Under the pieces are notes generated by a model. That model ran no database searches. It saw only the letters and a program-made list of their open reading frames with translations, and had not been told where the DNA came from. From assembly GCA_947175015.1 (NCBI GenBank), contig CAMWLE010000015.1, positions 1 to 49,093 of the forward strand: 49,093 bases of DNA, given 5' to 3'. The number at the start of each line of letters is the position of its first letter. Within the stretch, counting starts at the first letter, position 1. The stretch is from an uncultured bacterium. Lineage in GTDB: Bacteria > Bacillota > Clostridia > Lachnospirales > Lachnospiraceae. The translations under genes were made by a program, and so were the position numbers. Of this stretch, positions 8,767-18,276 are shown in pieces.

Positions 8767-9525
8767 TCACCCGAAACGTCCTGTAATATACTGTTCAGTT
8801 CTCTTATCTCCTGGCCGACAGAAAATCTGATCCGCAGAACCGAATTCCACTACCTCTCCCGCAAGGAAAAAGGCCGTGTCATCTGCTACCCTGGCGGCCT
8901 GCTGCATATTGTGCGTCACAATGACCACAGTATATCTTTTCTTTAAGACCTTCATCAGCGTTTCAATTTTCAGAGTAGAAATCGGGTCCAGCGCAGAAGT
9001 AGGCTCATCCATCAGCAATACCTCCGGCTCCACCGCAAGCGCCCTTGCAATACAGAGCCTCTGCTGCTGTCCGCCCGAAAGACTCAAAGCCGATTTCTTC
9101 AGATTTTCCTTCACCTCATCATAGATAGCCGCATCCCGCAATGCTTGCTCCACCCTATGGCTTAACTCCGTTTTATTTTTGACACCATGCAGCCTGGGAC
9201 CATAAGCAACATTATCATAAATACTCATTGGGAAGGGATTCGGCTGCTGAAACACCATTCCCACTTTTTTCCTAAGCAATGTGGTATCCACTCTTTTGTC
9301 ATAAATATCCTCTCCATCCAGCAATACCCTGCCTTCTATCCGTATATGCTCTACCAAATCATTCATCCTGTTGAGACACTTCAGGAAAGTTGATTTGCCG
9401 CACCCGCTGGGACCGATCAGTGCAGTTATGAATTTCTCTTTGATTTCCATATCTATGTTTTTCAGAGCATGCTTTTGCCCATAATGCAGATTCAGATTCT
9501 TTACTGATATTTTATTCTGTTTCAT
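8767..9525 (-). CDS. pstB: Phosphate ABC transporter ATP-binding protein
   Basis: A 252-residue ATPase that powers high-affinity phosphate import through PstCA. Walker A is GPSGCGKST, the Q-loop region reads [16 protein letters not shown] (a PstB signature), the ABC signature is [15 protein letters not shown], and Walker B is [12 protein letters not shown] with the H-loop in [12 protein letters not shown]. Length is normal for the family. AAGGAT lies about ten bases before the ATG. It follows pstA after 134 bases that hold no gene. Confidence 0.97.
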   Translation of the reverse strand: MKQNKISVKNLNLHYGQKHALKNIDMEIKEKFITALIGPSGCGKSTFLKCLNRMNDLVEHIRIEGRVLLDGEDIYDKRVDTTLLRKKVGMVFQQPNPFPMSIYDNVAYGPRLHGVKNKTELSHRVEQALRDAAIYDEVKENLKKSALSLSGGQQQRLCIARALAVEPEVLLMDEPTSALDPISTLKIETLMKVLKKRYTVVIVTHNMQQAARVADDTAFFLAGEVVEFGSADQIFCRPGDKRTEQYITGRFG

Positions 9526-9659
9526 TTTCTTCTATCCTTAATTCCAGTTCCGCCTCCATCCTCCCAACATCATGATTCTTCATACGAACATTCGTCCGAA
9601 CGCTGTCCGGATGGATACCACTCTGCAAAATACCATCCGCGCATACCATTCCGGTAAAC

Positions 9660-10541
9660 TCATGCCATTTTGGCACTGAGCAGCCTTGCCAGCCAATTCA
9701 TTAGTAATACAAAAACTATCAAAACAACACCAATGCCAAAGGCAAGTTCATATTCCCCGTTCTGCATCTGTAAATATAGTTCAATAGCAAGTGTTCCGCC
9801 GGACTCAAATACCTTCCCAAACAGTCTGCTGATATCTTCTCCCCATCCCTGCCCCAACTTGGGCAGTCCTCTGGCGCTGCCCGCCGTAAACAGAAGTGCC
9901 GCCGACTCGCCCACAATACGCCCCACTGCCAAAATAATCCCTGTCAAAATACCCGGTGCCGCCGAAGGAAGCAAAACTGTGTGTATCATATGCCATTTCG
10001 CAGCTCCCATTCCAAGCGCACCATCCCGATAACTCTTGGGAACTGCCCGCAATGCTTCTCTGGTATTTTGCACAATTAACGACAGAATCATCAATGTCAA
10101 AGTCAGTGCTCCATTGAGCAGGGAATAGTGAAGCCCCAGAACTCCGCCGAAAAACACCATACCAAACATGCCAAACAGAATGGAGGGAATTCCTGCCAAG
10201 GTCTCTATGGCAAATTCCACTATCTTGACTAACCGCCCCGGCCTGGCGTATTCATTCAGATAAACCGCTGCCCCCACCCCCACAGGAATCCCTATCAGCA
10301 GCGCAATCAATACCAAATATAACGTATTCACCAAATTTCCTGCAATTCCCACCGTCCCATGCAGCGGACTGGTCACATTCGTAAAAAATTCCGGCCGAAG
10401 CACTGGAAGACCTTTCAAAAGCACATATCCTACAATCCCCAGCAATAAAAATACAGACAGGGAAGCCGCCCCATATACAATTGCCAAAAGAAAAAGCTCC
10501 ACAGGTCTTATGTGCGTCCGAAATAGGGCATCATCTTCCAT
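9660..10541 (-). CDS. pstA: Phosphate ABC transporter permease PstA
   Basis: A 293-residue inner-membrane permease, one half of the phosphate channel. It has about six membrane helices and the binding-protein-dependent permease loop (EALRAVPKSYRDGALGMGAAKW), which docks on PstB. A purine-rich GGGAGGTGAGGAAGG sequence directly precedes the ATG. It lies 66 bases downstream of pstC in the usual pstSCAB order. Nothing unusual in length or motifs. Confidence 0.95.
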   Translation of the reverse strand: MEDDALFRTHIRPVELFLLAIVYGAASLSVFLLLGIVGYVLLKGLPVLRPEFFTNVTSPLHGTVGIAGNLVNTLYLVLIALLIGIPVGVGAAVYLNEYARPGRLVKIVEFAIETLAGIPSILFGMFGMVFFGGVLGLHYSLLNGALTLTLMILSLIVQNTREALRAVPKSYRDGALGMGAAKWHMIHTVLLPSAAPGILTGIILAVGRIVGESAALLFTAGSARGLPKLGQGWGEDISRLFGKVFESGGTLAIELYLQMQNGEYELAFGIGVVLIVFVLLMNWLARLLSAKMA

Positions 10542-10607
10542 CCTTCCTCACCTCCCGTACATGATATCATTCCAAAATGATTTTCCTGTTGTGATTCTTC
10601 CTATTTC

Positions 10608-11678
10608 CTATGAGTTCTCATCCGTTTTTCTTAATATCCAATTCAACACAAGATTCACCAACATAATAAATGCAAACAGCACAAGGCCAATGGTAAATAG
10701 TATCTGACGATGAGTTCCCTGGGCATATGCCATTTCACTCACCAATGCTGTGGTAAGAAAACGGACGGAATGAAATGGATACGGCGCATTGACACTATTG
10801 CCTGACACCATCATAATGGCCATCGCTTCTCCCAAAGCCTTCCCCACCCCCAACACAATCGCCGTAAATATCCCGCTTCTTGCTGCGGGCAGAACCGCCC
10901 GGAAAACCGTCTGCATACGAGATGCTCCTAAGCCCAGAGATGCCTCCCTGATTCCCGGAGACACCGCACGCAACGCTGTCTCACTGACATTGATTACTGT
11001 CGGCAATATCATAATCGCCAATACCAGAACTGCCGAAAGCAAATTTGCGCCCCCTGTGAATTGATGATTTTCGGAACCTTCAAATAGTTTTCTCTCCAGT
11101 CGATACATTAAAGGATTCAGCAGATACAATCCCAACAGTCCATAGATGACAGAAGGAATCCCTGACAACAATTCAACTGCCGGCTTCACCAGCTTTGCTG
11201 TCCTTTTACCGGATATTTCCGCTAAAAATACAGCGGTAAGAATTCCTGCAGGTACACCGATAATAACGGCAAACAAGGTTCCCACAAGGGAAGTAAGTAT
11301 AATATTGAATATTCCATAAGAAGGTTCTGCTGCTGTTGGTTTCCATACTTTCTGAAATAGAATCTCTTTCCATCCTACCTTGCCAATCCCAGGCAAACCG
11401 TTGAGAAGCATATAAAGCGTCATAGAAACAACCGCAAAAACAGCAACGGCAGCGCAAGCCGCAAAAAATGCCTCCATAACAGATTCTCCTGTTACCCTTT
11501 TCCGACTGCTGCTTATAACGGAATTCGTCCTGGCAGAAGAATCCCGCTCTTTTCTTTGAACATCCTGGTTTCTTGCTGCAATCTTATCTTTACCAATAAT
11601 ATATTCTGATATAAAATCACTTCCTTTATCATTTCTACTCGTTGTGTAACCATTCCTTTTATGAAATATGCCATACAA
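10608..11678 (-). CDS. pstC: Phosphate ABC transporter permease PstC
   Basis: The partner permease of PstA, with six predicted helices and the conserved coupling loop (ETALRAVSPGIREASLGLG). The open frame gives 356 residues from a TTG at 11678 (AGGAAA about eight bases upstream). A second candidate, ATG at 11477 with AGGAG eight bases upstream, would give 289 residues, closer to the family's usual 290-310. However, residues just before that ATG (RVTGESVMEAFF) resemble the pre-helix segment of other PstC proteins, so some of the upstream stretch may be translated. The extra 67 residues are polar and serine/arginine-rich. Function is certain; the start is not. Confidence 0.88.
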   Translation of the reverse strand: MYGIFHKRNGYTTSRNDKGSDFISEYIIGKDKIAARNQDVQRKERDSSARTNSVISSSRKRVTGESVMEAFFAACAAVAVFAVVSMTLYMLLNGLPGIGKVGWKEILFQKVWKPTAAEPSYGIFNIILTSLVGTLFAVIIGVPAGILTAVFLAEISGKRTAKLVKPAVELLSGIPSVIYGLLGLYLLNPLMYRLERKLFEGSENHQFTGGANLLSAVLVLAIMILPTVINVSETALRAVSPGIREASLGLGASRMQTVFRAVLPAARSGIFTAIVLGVGKALGEAMAIMMVSGNSVNAPYPFHSVRFLTTALVSEMAYAQGTHRQILFTIGLVLFAFIMLVNLVLNWILRKTDENS

Positions 11679-11770
11679 TTACTATTTTCCTGTCTTTCCC
11701 GGGGTGCGACTACACATTCGTTCTGATATGTGCTGGCTCATTACTTTTTTTCATTCTGTATGCTGCATTG

Positions 11771-12895
11771 CTATTCACTTATTTGTTTCTGATGCACATA
11801 AGCAAACCATGCCTGTATCAGCTCACTTTGTTCGGAGATTTCTCCTTTTGTGACCATCACAAAGGGTCTGCATAAAAGATAACTCTTGTTCTCTACATTC
11901 CCAACAATGGGGTTTATACCATCTAACGACAACGCCTTCACAGAATCGTCCAACACTTCAAAAGATAGATACCCAATGGCTCCCGGAATCAATGCGGCTC
12001 TGGCTTTCACCGCTCCCATACTGTTAAGTTCATTGGCATAGACACATTTATCCTTTATACCCAATATTTCTTCAAAAGCATCTCTTGTACCGGAACCGGC
12101 CTCATGTCCTACTACTACAATCGGCACATCGTCTCCTCCTAACTCTGACCAATTGGTAAACACTCCCGTATAAATGCCTGCAAGCTGCTCCCTGGTAAGT
12201 CCCGTAACTTGATTGGACCGATCCACACAGACCGCAATTCCATCCATGGCCACAATATTTTCCACAGCCCCTCTTGCCAGCTCCTCTTCTTTTAAATTCC
12301 TTGAGGAATTCCCAATATCTGCACTGCCATTGAGCACAGCTTCAATACCCGCTGCTGATCCCACATATTCAATTGTTACATTGACATCAGGATATTGTTC
12401 CATAAATCCTTCTGCCAACGCACTGGCCATTTCTTCCATGGAACTGCTTCCTGCCAGCCGCAGGGAGCCGGAAAGCGTATCCCTCTGACTACTGCTGCTT
12501 TCCTGCATATACCCAAGAACGCCGCTGCTTTCCTGCATTCCGCTGCTTTCCTGCATTCCGCCTCTTTCCTGTATTCTGCTGCTTTCCTGCCTATTATCCA
12601 AGACTGCTTCCTTTTGCCGGACAGCAATACTCCCCAAAAGCAATATGACGGCACCGGCTAATATCCAACTTCTATATGTAACCTGACAATGGCTTTTTCT
12701 GTCATTGTCCAGATGATAAGTACCCTTTTTCCTGAATAATTCCTGTGCTATATTTTGAATATATCCTGTAAATCCTTTACCGTTTACGGGCTCCATGCTG
12801 TCAAATCCCTTACCCTTCATGGAACCCTTGCTGTCAAGTCCCTTACCCTTCATGGACTCCTTGCTGTCAAATCCCTTATCCTTCATGTGCCCCAT
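11771..12895 (-). CDS. pstS: Phosphate-binding protein PstS, membrane-anchored form
   Basis: The phosphate-capturing subunit of the Pst importer. The C-terminal 250 residues are a PBP-like domain with the phosphate-contact segments LAGSSSMEEM, IGNSSRNLKEEE and GHEAGSGTRDAF. The N terminus is unusual. It has four 11-residue repeats (MKDKGFDSKES-like), then a charged stretch, then one hydrophobic segment (SWILAGAVILLLGSIAV), then a serine-rich linker with MQESSG repeats. There is no lipobox cysteine after the hydrophobic segment, so it should stay as a single-pass anchor with about 80 residues inside the cell. Usual clostridial PstS proteins are lipoproteins. The ORF start (12895) overlaps the end of an amidase fragment by 13 bases; in-frame ATGs at 12886 and in later repeats are alternatives. 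Confidence 0.88.
   Translation of the reverse strand: MGHMKDKGFDSKESMKGKGLDSKGSMKGKGFDSMEPVNGKGFTGYIQNIAQELFRKKGTYHLDNDRKSHCQVTYRSWILAGAVILLLGSIAVRQKEAVLDNRQESSRIQERGGMQESSGMQESSGVLGYMQESSSSQRDTLSGSLRLAGSSSMEEMASALAEGFMEQYPDVNVTIEYVGSAAGIEAVLNGSADIGNSSRNLKEEELARGAVENIVAMDGIAVCVDRSNQVTGLTREQLAGIYTGVFTNWSELGGDDVPIVVVGHEAGSGTRDAFEEILGIKDKCVYANELNSMGAVKARAALIPGAIGYLSFEVLDDSVKALSLDGINPIVGNVENKSYLLCRPFVMVTKGEISEQSELIQAWFAYVHQKQISE
12755..12886 (-). repeat. 33-bp tandem repeat at the 5' end of pstS
   Basis: Four 33-base units (12886-12854, 12853-12821, 12820-12788, 12787-12755) encode 11-residue repeats MKDKGFDSKES, MKGKGLDSKGS, MKGKGFDSMEP and VNGKGFTGYIQ. The first three are nearly identical in DNA and each contains TTGACA; the fourth is degenerate. 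Unit length is a multiple of three, so copy-number changes would keep the frame. The pattern suggests recent slippage duplication near the join with the amidase fragment. Confidence 0.85.
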
Positions 12896-13233
12896 ACTGT
12901 CACAAGAATCCCGTCTGCAATCGCCTGCGCAATATCGTCAAAACGCTCATCAAACAACCGATTATCTGCATCCGTATTAATGAACCCTACCTCTACCAGC
13001 ACTGCCGGCATCTGTGTCTGATTCAACACCACCAGATTAGTCTGTTCCTGAATCCCCTGGTTCACAAAACCTATCGCTTCCAACCTGGTATTAATATTAT
13101 ACGCCAACCTGCCGGCCTCCCCATACCGATTATAAACCAATGTTTCCACTCCCTCTAATGTCAAGTTGATGTTATGAATATTTATCCACTTTTTTTGTCG
13201 AAATTCTTCGAAACCCCCATGTTTCCATGGGGT
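12883..13233 (-). pseudogene. N-acetylmuramoyl-L-alanine amidase, C-terminal fragment
   Basis: The last roughly 85 residues of an Amidase_3 peptidoglycan hydrolase: GVETLVYN, a linker rich in NxxL, then MPAVLVEVGFINTDADN, which includes the family's conserved C-terminal glutamate, and AQAIADGI near the end. The catalytic N-terminal zinc-binding half is missing. The frame stays open upstream to an in-frame TGA at 13234-13236, but residues before about GVETL do not resemble the family. The upstream DNA is the recombinase module, whose arrival may have removed the front half; I do not find that half on the far side of the module. It could be translated as a short peptide from TTG at 13164. Confidence 0.8.
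13215..13232. other. 7-bp stem-loop at the amidase/recombinase boundary
   Basis: CCCCATG and CATGGGG are separated by a four-base TTTC loop. It sits between the recombinase stop at 13292 and the amidase fragment, close to where amidase homology ends. It could be a weak terminator of the recombinase operon (no strong T run) or part of the element's end. Position and symmetry are seen; either role is inference. Confidence 0.45.
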
Positions 13234-13291
13234 TCATGTTAAATAAATGCCAAATCAGTGAAAAATGAATATGAAATTAGTGCCATCCCTT

Positions 13292-14854
13292 TCACTCCGT
13301 AAAATCCCATTCTATTTCCACCCGCTTATCCTTATAGAGTGTTACCTTCCTGATAAAGACATCTACCACCTCCTGTGTCAATGTTTCCATGTGGGAACAG
13401 CGGATAATCTGTTTCATATCCCGCTTATCCCTGTCCATTTCTTCCTTCATTCGGCTGTATTCGGCCTCCGTTTCCTGAATCTTTCCGGACAGTTCTTCCA
13501 TCTGCCTGGTCAGTCTGTCAATCCTCTCCCGGTATTCTTTTGCATCCATCTGGCCTTCAGCGTAACCTTCATAGAGAGCATCCCTTTCTTTCTGTATCTC
13601 ATGATGCCGTTTCCCATACTCTATTTTCTTTCTCCCAAGCTCCTCCAGAACTTCCTTCTGGAACTGCCCCAACATTCCACGGTTCCTGATCTGGTCTCCC
13701 CTGCGCATCAATTCCTGATTCAAAAGGGTAAGCACTGTTTCCTCCAGGATAGCTGCATTGAAATAGGTGCAACAATCCGGTATCTGCAGAACGGAATGTT
13801 TCCAGCACCAAAAATAACGTGGAGTTTTTCTGTTTAAAGGCTTATAGTTTAAGGAGTATCCGCATCCGCCGCAATAAATCTTCCCCGTCAGCGGATGCTT
13901 CTCTCTTTTCCGCCTCGTAGAATTTCCCGGTCTCTTCTGTGCAACACAGGCAAATATTTCCGGTGTCACCAGCGGTTCATGATGATTCTTGATTACTTTC
14001 CAGTCACTTTTGGGAACCGCATTTCCGCTTTTGCTCCCTACGGATTTGCGGACAGTCTTTCCATAGGCCATTTCCCCTAAGTAAAAACGGTTATCCAGTA
14101 TATTTCGGACTGCGGCCCGGCTCCATGTATGATTCTCTTTCAAGTTGACTCGGCCAGGATTGCGTAGCTGTGTTGCCGTAGGCACCCGTTCCTCAAAAAG
14201 CCTTTTTGCAATCTGCTGAGTAGTCATCCCATCCGCTGCCATGGAAAAGACATATCGGACAATCTCTGCCTCCCTTTCATTGACGATTACCGCATTTTTT
14301 ACATTCTTATCTTTCTCATAACCTAAAGGAAGCAGCCTGGACACATACTCCCCGGCGGCATATTTACTGTCAATGGATGACTTTATTTTCACAGAGATAT
14401 CCTTGCTGTACAGATCGTAGACCAGGGTTTGGAATGCTGTATCGAAAGCAAGCGGCATGCCGTTTTGCTCCCTGCTGTCATAACCGTCATTTATGGAAAT
14501 AAAATCAACCCCCATAAAAGGAAACACCTGATTCAAATAGCTTCCTGCCTCAATATAATTCCTTGAAAAACGGGAAATATCTTTTACAAGGATACATCCA
14601 ATCCGGTTCTGCCTGACCGCTTCCAGCATTTTCTGCATTCCCGGACGCTCCATGTTAGTCCCGGTGAACCCATCGTCACAAAATTCCATGACTTCACTGC
14701 CCGCCAGCCTTTTATCTTTCCTGATGTATTCCAGAAGGTACGACCTCTGGTGGCTGATGCTCAGGCTTTCCCCCTCTCCTGTGCATGTTGATTCAGGCTG
14801 TGCATCTTCTGTAGAAATCCTCAGATATATGGCTGTCTTTCGTTTCCCCCCCAC
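13292..14854 (-). CDS. Large serine recombinase 3 of 3
   Basis: A 520-residue site-specific recombinase. The resolvase-type catalytic domain (residues 1-155) has the nucleophile Ser14 in AIYLRIS and the DGFTGTNMERP and VKDISRFSRNYIEAG motifs. A recombinase domain follows (about 185-300), then a zinc ribbon (IYCGGCGYSL, later FWCW and DCC), then a coiled coil (about 395-480) rich in glutamate, lysine and arginine. The start is GTG at 14854, one base after the stop of the preceding recombinase, with GGGAGG inside that gene. Large serine recombinases integrate and excise mobile DNA between short att sites. All expected catalytic motifs are present, so it looks active. It is the last gene of the triplet. 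Confidence 0.93.
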   Translation of the reverse strand: MGGKRKTAIYLRISTEDAQPESTCTGEGESLSISHQRSYLLEYIRKDKRLAGSEVMEFCDDGFTGTNMERPGMQKMLEAVRQNRIGCILVKDISRFSRNYIEAGSYLNQVFPFMGVDFISINDGYDSREQNGMPLAFDTAFQTLVYDLYSKDISVKIKSSIDSKYAAGEYVSRLLPLGYEKDKNVKNAVIVNEREAEIVRYVFSMAADGMTTQQIAKRLFEERVPTATQLRNPGRVNLKENHTWSRAAVRNILDNRFYLGEMAYGKTVRKSVGSKSGNAVPKSDWKVIKNHHEPLVTPEIFACVAQKRPGNSTRRKREKHPLTGKIYCGGCGYSLNYKPLNRKTPRYFWCWKHSVLQIPDCCTYFNAAILEETVLTLLNQELMRRGDQIRNRGMLGQFQKEVLEELGRKKIEYGKRHHEIQKERDALYEGYAEGQMDAKEYRERIDRLTRQMEELSGKIQETEAEYSRMKEEMDRDKRDMKQIIRCSHMETLTQEVVDVFIRKVTLYKDKRVEIEWDFTE

Positions 14855-14855
14855 T

Positions 14856-16553
14856 TCACGCCTCCCCTCTCATGATATCTCTATAATGAAACACAACCTC
14901 CACCCGTCTCCCCGGGTAGACATAAATCCTCTCAACCAGTTCTTCCACCAGCTCCTTGGTCAATTCTTTCTGGCTTTTACATTTTATTAAGGAACGGACA
15001 GCCTTCAAGTATGCTTTGCCTTCTCCCTCCAGCTTTTCTGCTTCTTTCCGGCACTGGTCTCTCAGCTTTTCCAGTTCCTGCAGACGTTCCTCTTTCCGGA
15101 ACCGGTAACAGGCATACTCTTCTTGGGACACCTTTCCTATGCTGTATGCCATATATTTTCCTCCCTCCTCTTCCGACAGCGCTGAAATCTGCCCTTCTGT
15201 CTTCTTTAACCTTCGATCAAGCTCTTTCCTCTTCTGCTGAAGCATATCCTCCATTTGTCCGGTAAAGCTTTTAGGCTTTTTCAGCTGTGTGACGAATTCC
15301 GTCCGGAGGAGTATAAGGAGGATACCCGACAATTCCGTTTCGTATATATGGTTGGCATCCGGGCATGTTTCCCGCTTGGTTCCTGTGCTGTCCAGACAGA
15401 AATAGCCGTCTTTCCTCTCCCGTCTCCCATCCGCATAGATTCTTACTTCGCTATGCCGGGTCATTTTCCTGCCGCATACGCCACAATACAGGATACTTTG
15501 AAACATATTCTCTCCTATGGGGCACCCTTCTGTACGGTGATTATGGCTGCATGTCCGTTCCTGTATCCTATGGTGTATCTCCTGTGCCTGCTCATAAAGT
15601 TCCGGACTAACCAGGGCTTCATGGGTATTTTCTTTCCTGACCCATTCTTCTTCCGGTTTTTGGATACGGTTCTCCGCTTTCCGCGCTGTAAGGGAAGTTC
15701 TGCCCTGTACCAGCCTGCCGAGATAAGTCTCGCTTTTCAGGATACCTTCTACTGCACTCTTATCCCAGCCTTTATATACCATTTCGGCCGGGCAACAGAC
15801 CTCTTTGGTTTTCTTATAAATGGCAGGTGGGTTGATTCTTCGTTGATTCAAGCTATTTGCCACAGCCTGGTAGCTTTCCGTTTCCACAAATTTCCTGTAA
15901 ATATCCTGGACAACCTCTACAGTATTCCTGTCCGGTTTCAGTTTCCTGACCCGTCCCTCCCTATATGCCTCATACCCATAAGGCGGCGGACCCCCCACAT
16001 AGGAGCCAGCCGCCCTACGCTGTTCCAGGGACAGCTTGCTCTTGACAGAAGAATCTTTGGCATACATATCGTTTACCAGGTTCTTGATTTCCGATACCAT
16101 CTGCTTTGTGCTATTGCCCTCTTCCCCTGTATCATACCCATCCGTAACCGCTATGAAACGGACTCCCAAAAACGGGAATATTTTCTCAATATAATTTCCG
16201 GCTTCCAGATAATTTCTGCCAAACCGGGATAAATCTTTCACAACCACACAGTTAATGTCGCCCATGCGTATATCCTGCATGAGCCTTTTGAATGCGTCTC
16301 GTTCAAAATTTGTCCCTGTTTTCCCAAGATCCACATAGCGGCCAACAATCTCAATCCTGTCCCTATGATGCCGATTCCAGTCCTCTACATATTTCTCTGC
16401 AATATGAATCTGCGTCTCCACGGATTCATTCTTTTTTAAATCCTGATCCGAGGACAACCTTGCATAGAGTCCTGCCTTATAATATTTCGCTCCCTGTATC
16501 TTTCCCTGCCCTGCGCCACCGGGAACATGGACACGTTTTGATATCCTGCCCAT
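14856..16553 (-). CDS. Large serine recombinase 2 of 3
   Basis: A 565-residue member of the same family. The catalytic serine is about Ser34 in AGLYARLSSDQ, followed by VKDLSRFGRNYLEAGNYIEKIFPFLGVRF. The recombinase domain includes GPPPYGYEAYREGRVRKL. The zinc ribbon has ILYCGVCGRKM and later GYFCLD and ETCPD, and a charged coiled coil follows. The frame opens further upstream (to 16643), but ATG at 16553 comes one base after the stop of recombinase 1, with GGGGGTG just upstream, so the shorter start is preferred. About 20 extra basic residues precede the catalytic domain. It is distinct in sequence from its two neighbours, so the triplet is not a simple recent duplication. Confidence 0.93.
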   Translation of the reverse strand: MGRISKRVHVPGGAGQGKIQGAKYYKAGLYARLSSDQDLKKNESVETQIHIAEKYVEDWNRHHRDRIEIVGRYVDLGKTGTNFERDAFKRLMQDIRMGDINCVVVKDLSRFGRNYLEAGNYIEKIFPFLGVRFIAVTDGYDTGEEGNSTKQMVSEIKNLVNDMYAKDSSVKSKLSLEQRRAAGSYVGGPPPYGYEAYREGRVRKLKPDRNTVEVVQDIYRKFVETESYQAVANSLNQRRINPPAIYKKTKEVCCPAEMVYKGWDKSAVEGILKSETYLGRLVQGRTSLTARKAENRIQKPEEEWVRKENTHEALVSPELYEQAQEIHHRIQERTCSHNHRTEGCPIGENMFQSILYCGVCGRKMTRHSEVRIYADGRRERKDGYFCLDSTGTKRETCPDANHIYETELSGILLILLRTEFVTQLKKPKSFTGQMEDMLQQKRKELDRRLKKTEGQISALSEEEGGKYMAYSIGKVSQEEYACYRFRKEERLQELEKLRDQCRKEAEKLEGEGKAYLKAVRSLIKCKSQKELTKELVEELVERIYVYPGRRVEVVFHYRDIMRGEA

Positions 16554-16554
16554 A

Positions 16555-18276
16555 TCACACCCCCATCCCTGTTTCTGCAAGGGCAATCTTTTCCTGACTC
16601 TCTGTTCGCCGGGACGCTGCCGCAACACCTGGAGCAATACCATTATTATAGTCTTTCATCGCCTGATACCGATCAGTAAAATAGAACTCGATTTCCACCC
16701 GCTTTCCCTCATATACCCAAATCCTTTTCACAAGGCTTGCCAGGGTATGACGGTCTATCTCCGTCAGCTTCAGGGATTCCTTAAATGCTGCAAGCCGCCC
16801 TGCACTGAGCACACCGGTCCTGAACATCTCCCGGACAAGCTGCTCCTGTTTTTCCTCTGCGGCTGTCAGACTCTCTGCTTTCTTCTGAAACCCGTTATGA
16901 AGCCTTTCAAATTCTTCTTTTGTGATGACCCCTTCCCGCAAATCCTCGTATAGACGGGCACACAGGCTATAATATTTATCCTGCTCCTGCTTCAGACGTG
17001 CGATTTCCTTATTATAACTGATGACCGCCTGCAGATTGGCCTCCCGGTCCTGTGCCTGCTCGAACAGCCTCTCCTGCTCCAGAAAATCATTGGCATACTG
17101 CCGGACAGCGGTCCCGGTCAGCCCTTTCAGCACATTTTCCTCTATGCTGTGGCGGCTGCACCCCTCCCCCCGGTTCTTGGTAGAACAGATATAATACACT
17201 CTTTCTTTCCCTTTGTAACGGTTGACCCGTCTCACCATCTGCTCTTTGCAATCCCCGCAGAACAAAAGGCCCATGAACGGATTCAACTCTTTCTTTTCCG
17301 GACTGACACGACCATCCGCTTTCAACAGGTTCTGCACAATCGCAAAGTCATCTGCAGAGATAATAGGCTCATGGGTATTTTCCACCCGTATCCATTCCTC
17401 TTCCGGCTTTTCCACGCATTTCTTTACTTTATAGCTGACCCGCTCCGTCTTCCCCTGTACCAGGTGGCCTATATATACCTCGTTGGTCAGTATCCGCTGG
17501 ACGGACGGGCTGCTCCACTTGGAACTGCTTCCCCCGGAAAAGCCTCCCCGGTAATTCAGCCCAAGGGATTTCTTGTATTCCCTGGGAGACAGGATATGGA
17601 GATCATTCAGTTTCCCCGCAATAGCAGAGATTGCCATCCCTTCAATCTTCCATGCATATATTCTGCGGACAATACCTGCCGCGTAATCGTCCACTACCAG
17701 TCTGTTCTTATCTTTCTCCGCTTTCCGATAGCCGTATACTGCAAAAGCCGCAAGGCATTCACCTTTCCTGCGCTTCACTGCAAGCTGGCTTTTTACCTTT
17801 GTTGATATATCACGGCAATAAGAATCGTTTATGAAATTTTTTACCGGCAGTACAATGGTGCGTTCTCCCCAATCTGCCGAAAAGCTGTCATAATGGTCAG
17901 TAAGGGCAATAAACCGCACTCCAAGAACCGGGAATACCTTTTCCAGATATCTCCCGGTCTCTATGTAATCGCGCCCAAAACGGGACAAGTCTTTCACAAC
18001 AACGCAGTTTACTTTCCCCGCCTCTATGTCACACATCATCCTCTTAAATTCTGGCCTGTCGTAATTGCTGCCGGAAAAGCCATCGTCCACATAGCTGTCG
18101 TAAAGTTCCATATCCGCCTGTTCCTTTATGAAAGAGCGAATCATCTCCCTTTGACTGCTTATGCTGTTGCTCTCGGCTTTAGATTCACCACTTTTACCTG
18201 CCGCTTCTCCGAGATTGTCGTCATCTCTGGATAACCGCAGATACATGGCTGTATAGAAATATGAATTTTCTTTCAT
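16555..18276 (-). CDS. Large serine recombinase 1 of 3
   Basis: A 573-residue recombinase and the first gene of the triplet. The nucleophile is Ser16 in AMYLRLSRDDD. Motifs DGFSGSNYDRP and VKDLSRFGRDYIETGRYLEK complete the catalytic domain. The recombinase domain lies around residues 170-310, and the zinc ribbon contains LLFCGDCKEQM, YYICS and GCSRH. A long coiled coil follows, then a polar tail. AGGGAG precedes the ATG. It is followed after one base by recombinase 2. Tight spacing of all three genes implies equimolar synthesis and probably joint action. Confidence 0.94.
   Translation of the reverse strand: MKENSYFYTAMYLRLSRDDDNLGEAAGKSGESKAESNSISSQREMIRSFIKEQADMELYDSYVDDGFSGSNYDRPEFKRMMCDIEAGKVNCVVVKDLSRFGRDYIETGRYLEKVFPVLGVRFIALTDHYDSFSADWGERTIVLPVKNFINDSYCRDISTKVKSQLAVKRRKGECLAAFAVYGYRKAEKDKNRLVVDDYAAGIVRRIYAWKIEGMAISAIAGKLNDLHILSPREYKKSLGLNYRGGFSGGSSSKWSSPSVQRILTNEVYIGHLVQGKTERVSYKVKKCVEKPEEEWIRVENTHEPIISADDFAIVQNLLKADGRVSPEKKELNPFMGLLFCGDCKEQMVRRVNRYKGKERVYYICSTKNRGEGCSRHSIEENVLKGLTGTAVRQYANDFLEQERLFEQAQDREANLQAVISYNKEIARLKQEQDKYYSLCARLYEDLREGVITKEEFERLHNGFQKKAESLTAAEEKQEQLVREMFRTGVLSAGRLAAFKESLKLTEIDRHTLASLVKRIWVYEGKRVEIEFYFTDRYQAMKDYNNGIAPGVAAASRRTESQEKIALAETGMGV

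Noticed and set aside
15255-16232. A 325-codon plus-strand open frame
   Set aside because: It is antisense to recombinase 2, whose domains are unmistakable; the frame is a by-product of that gene's codon use.
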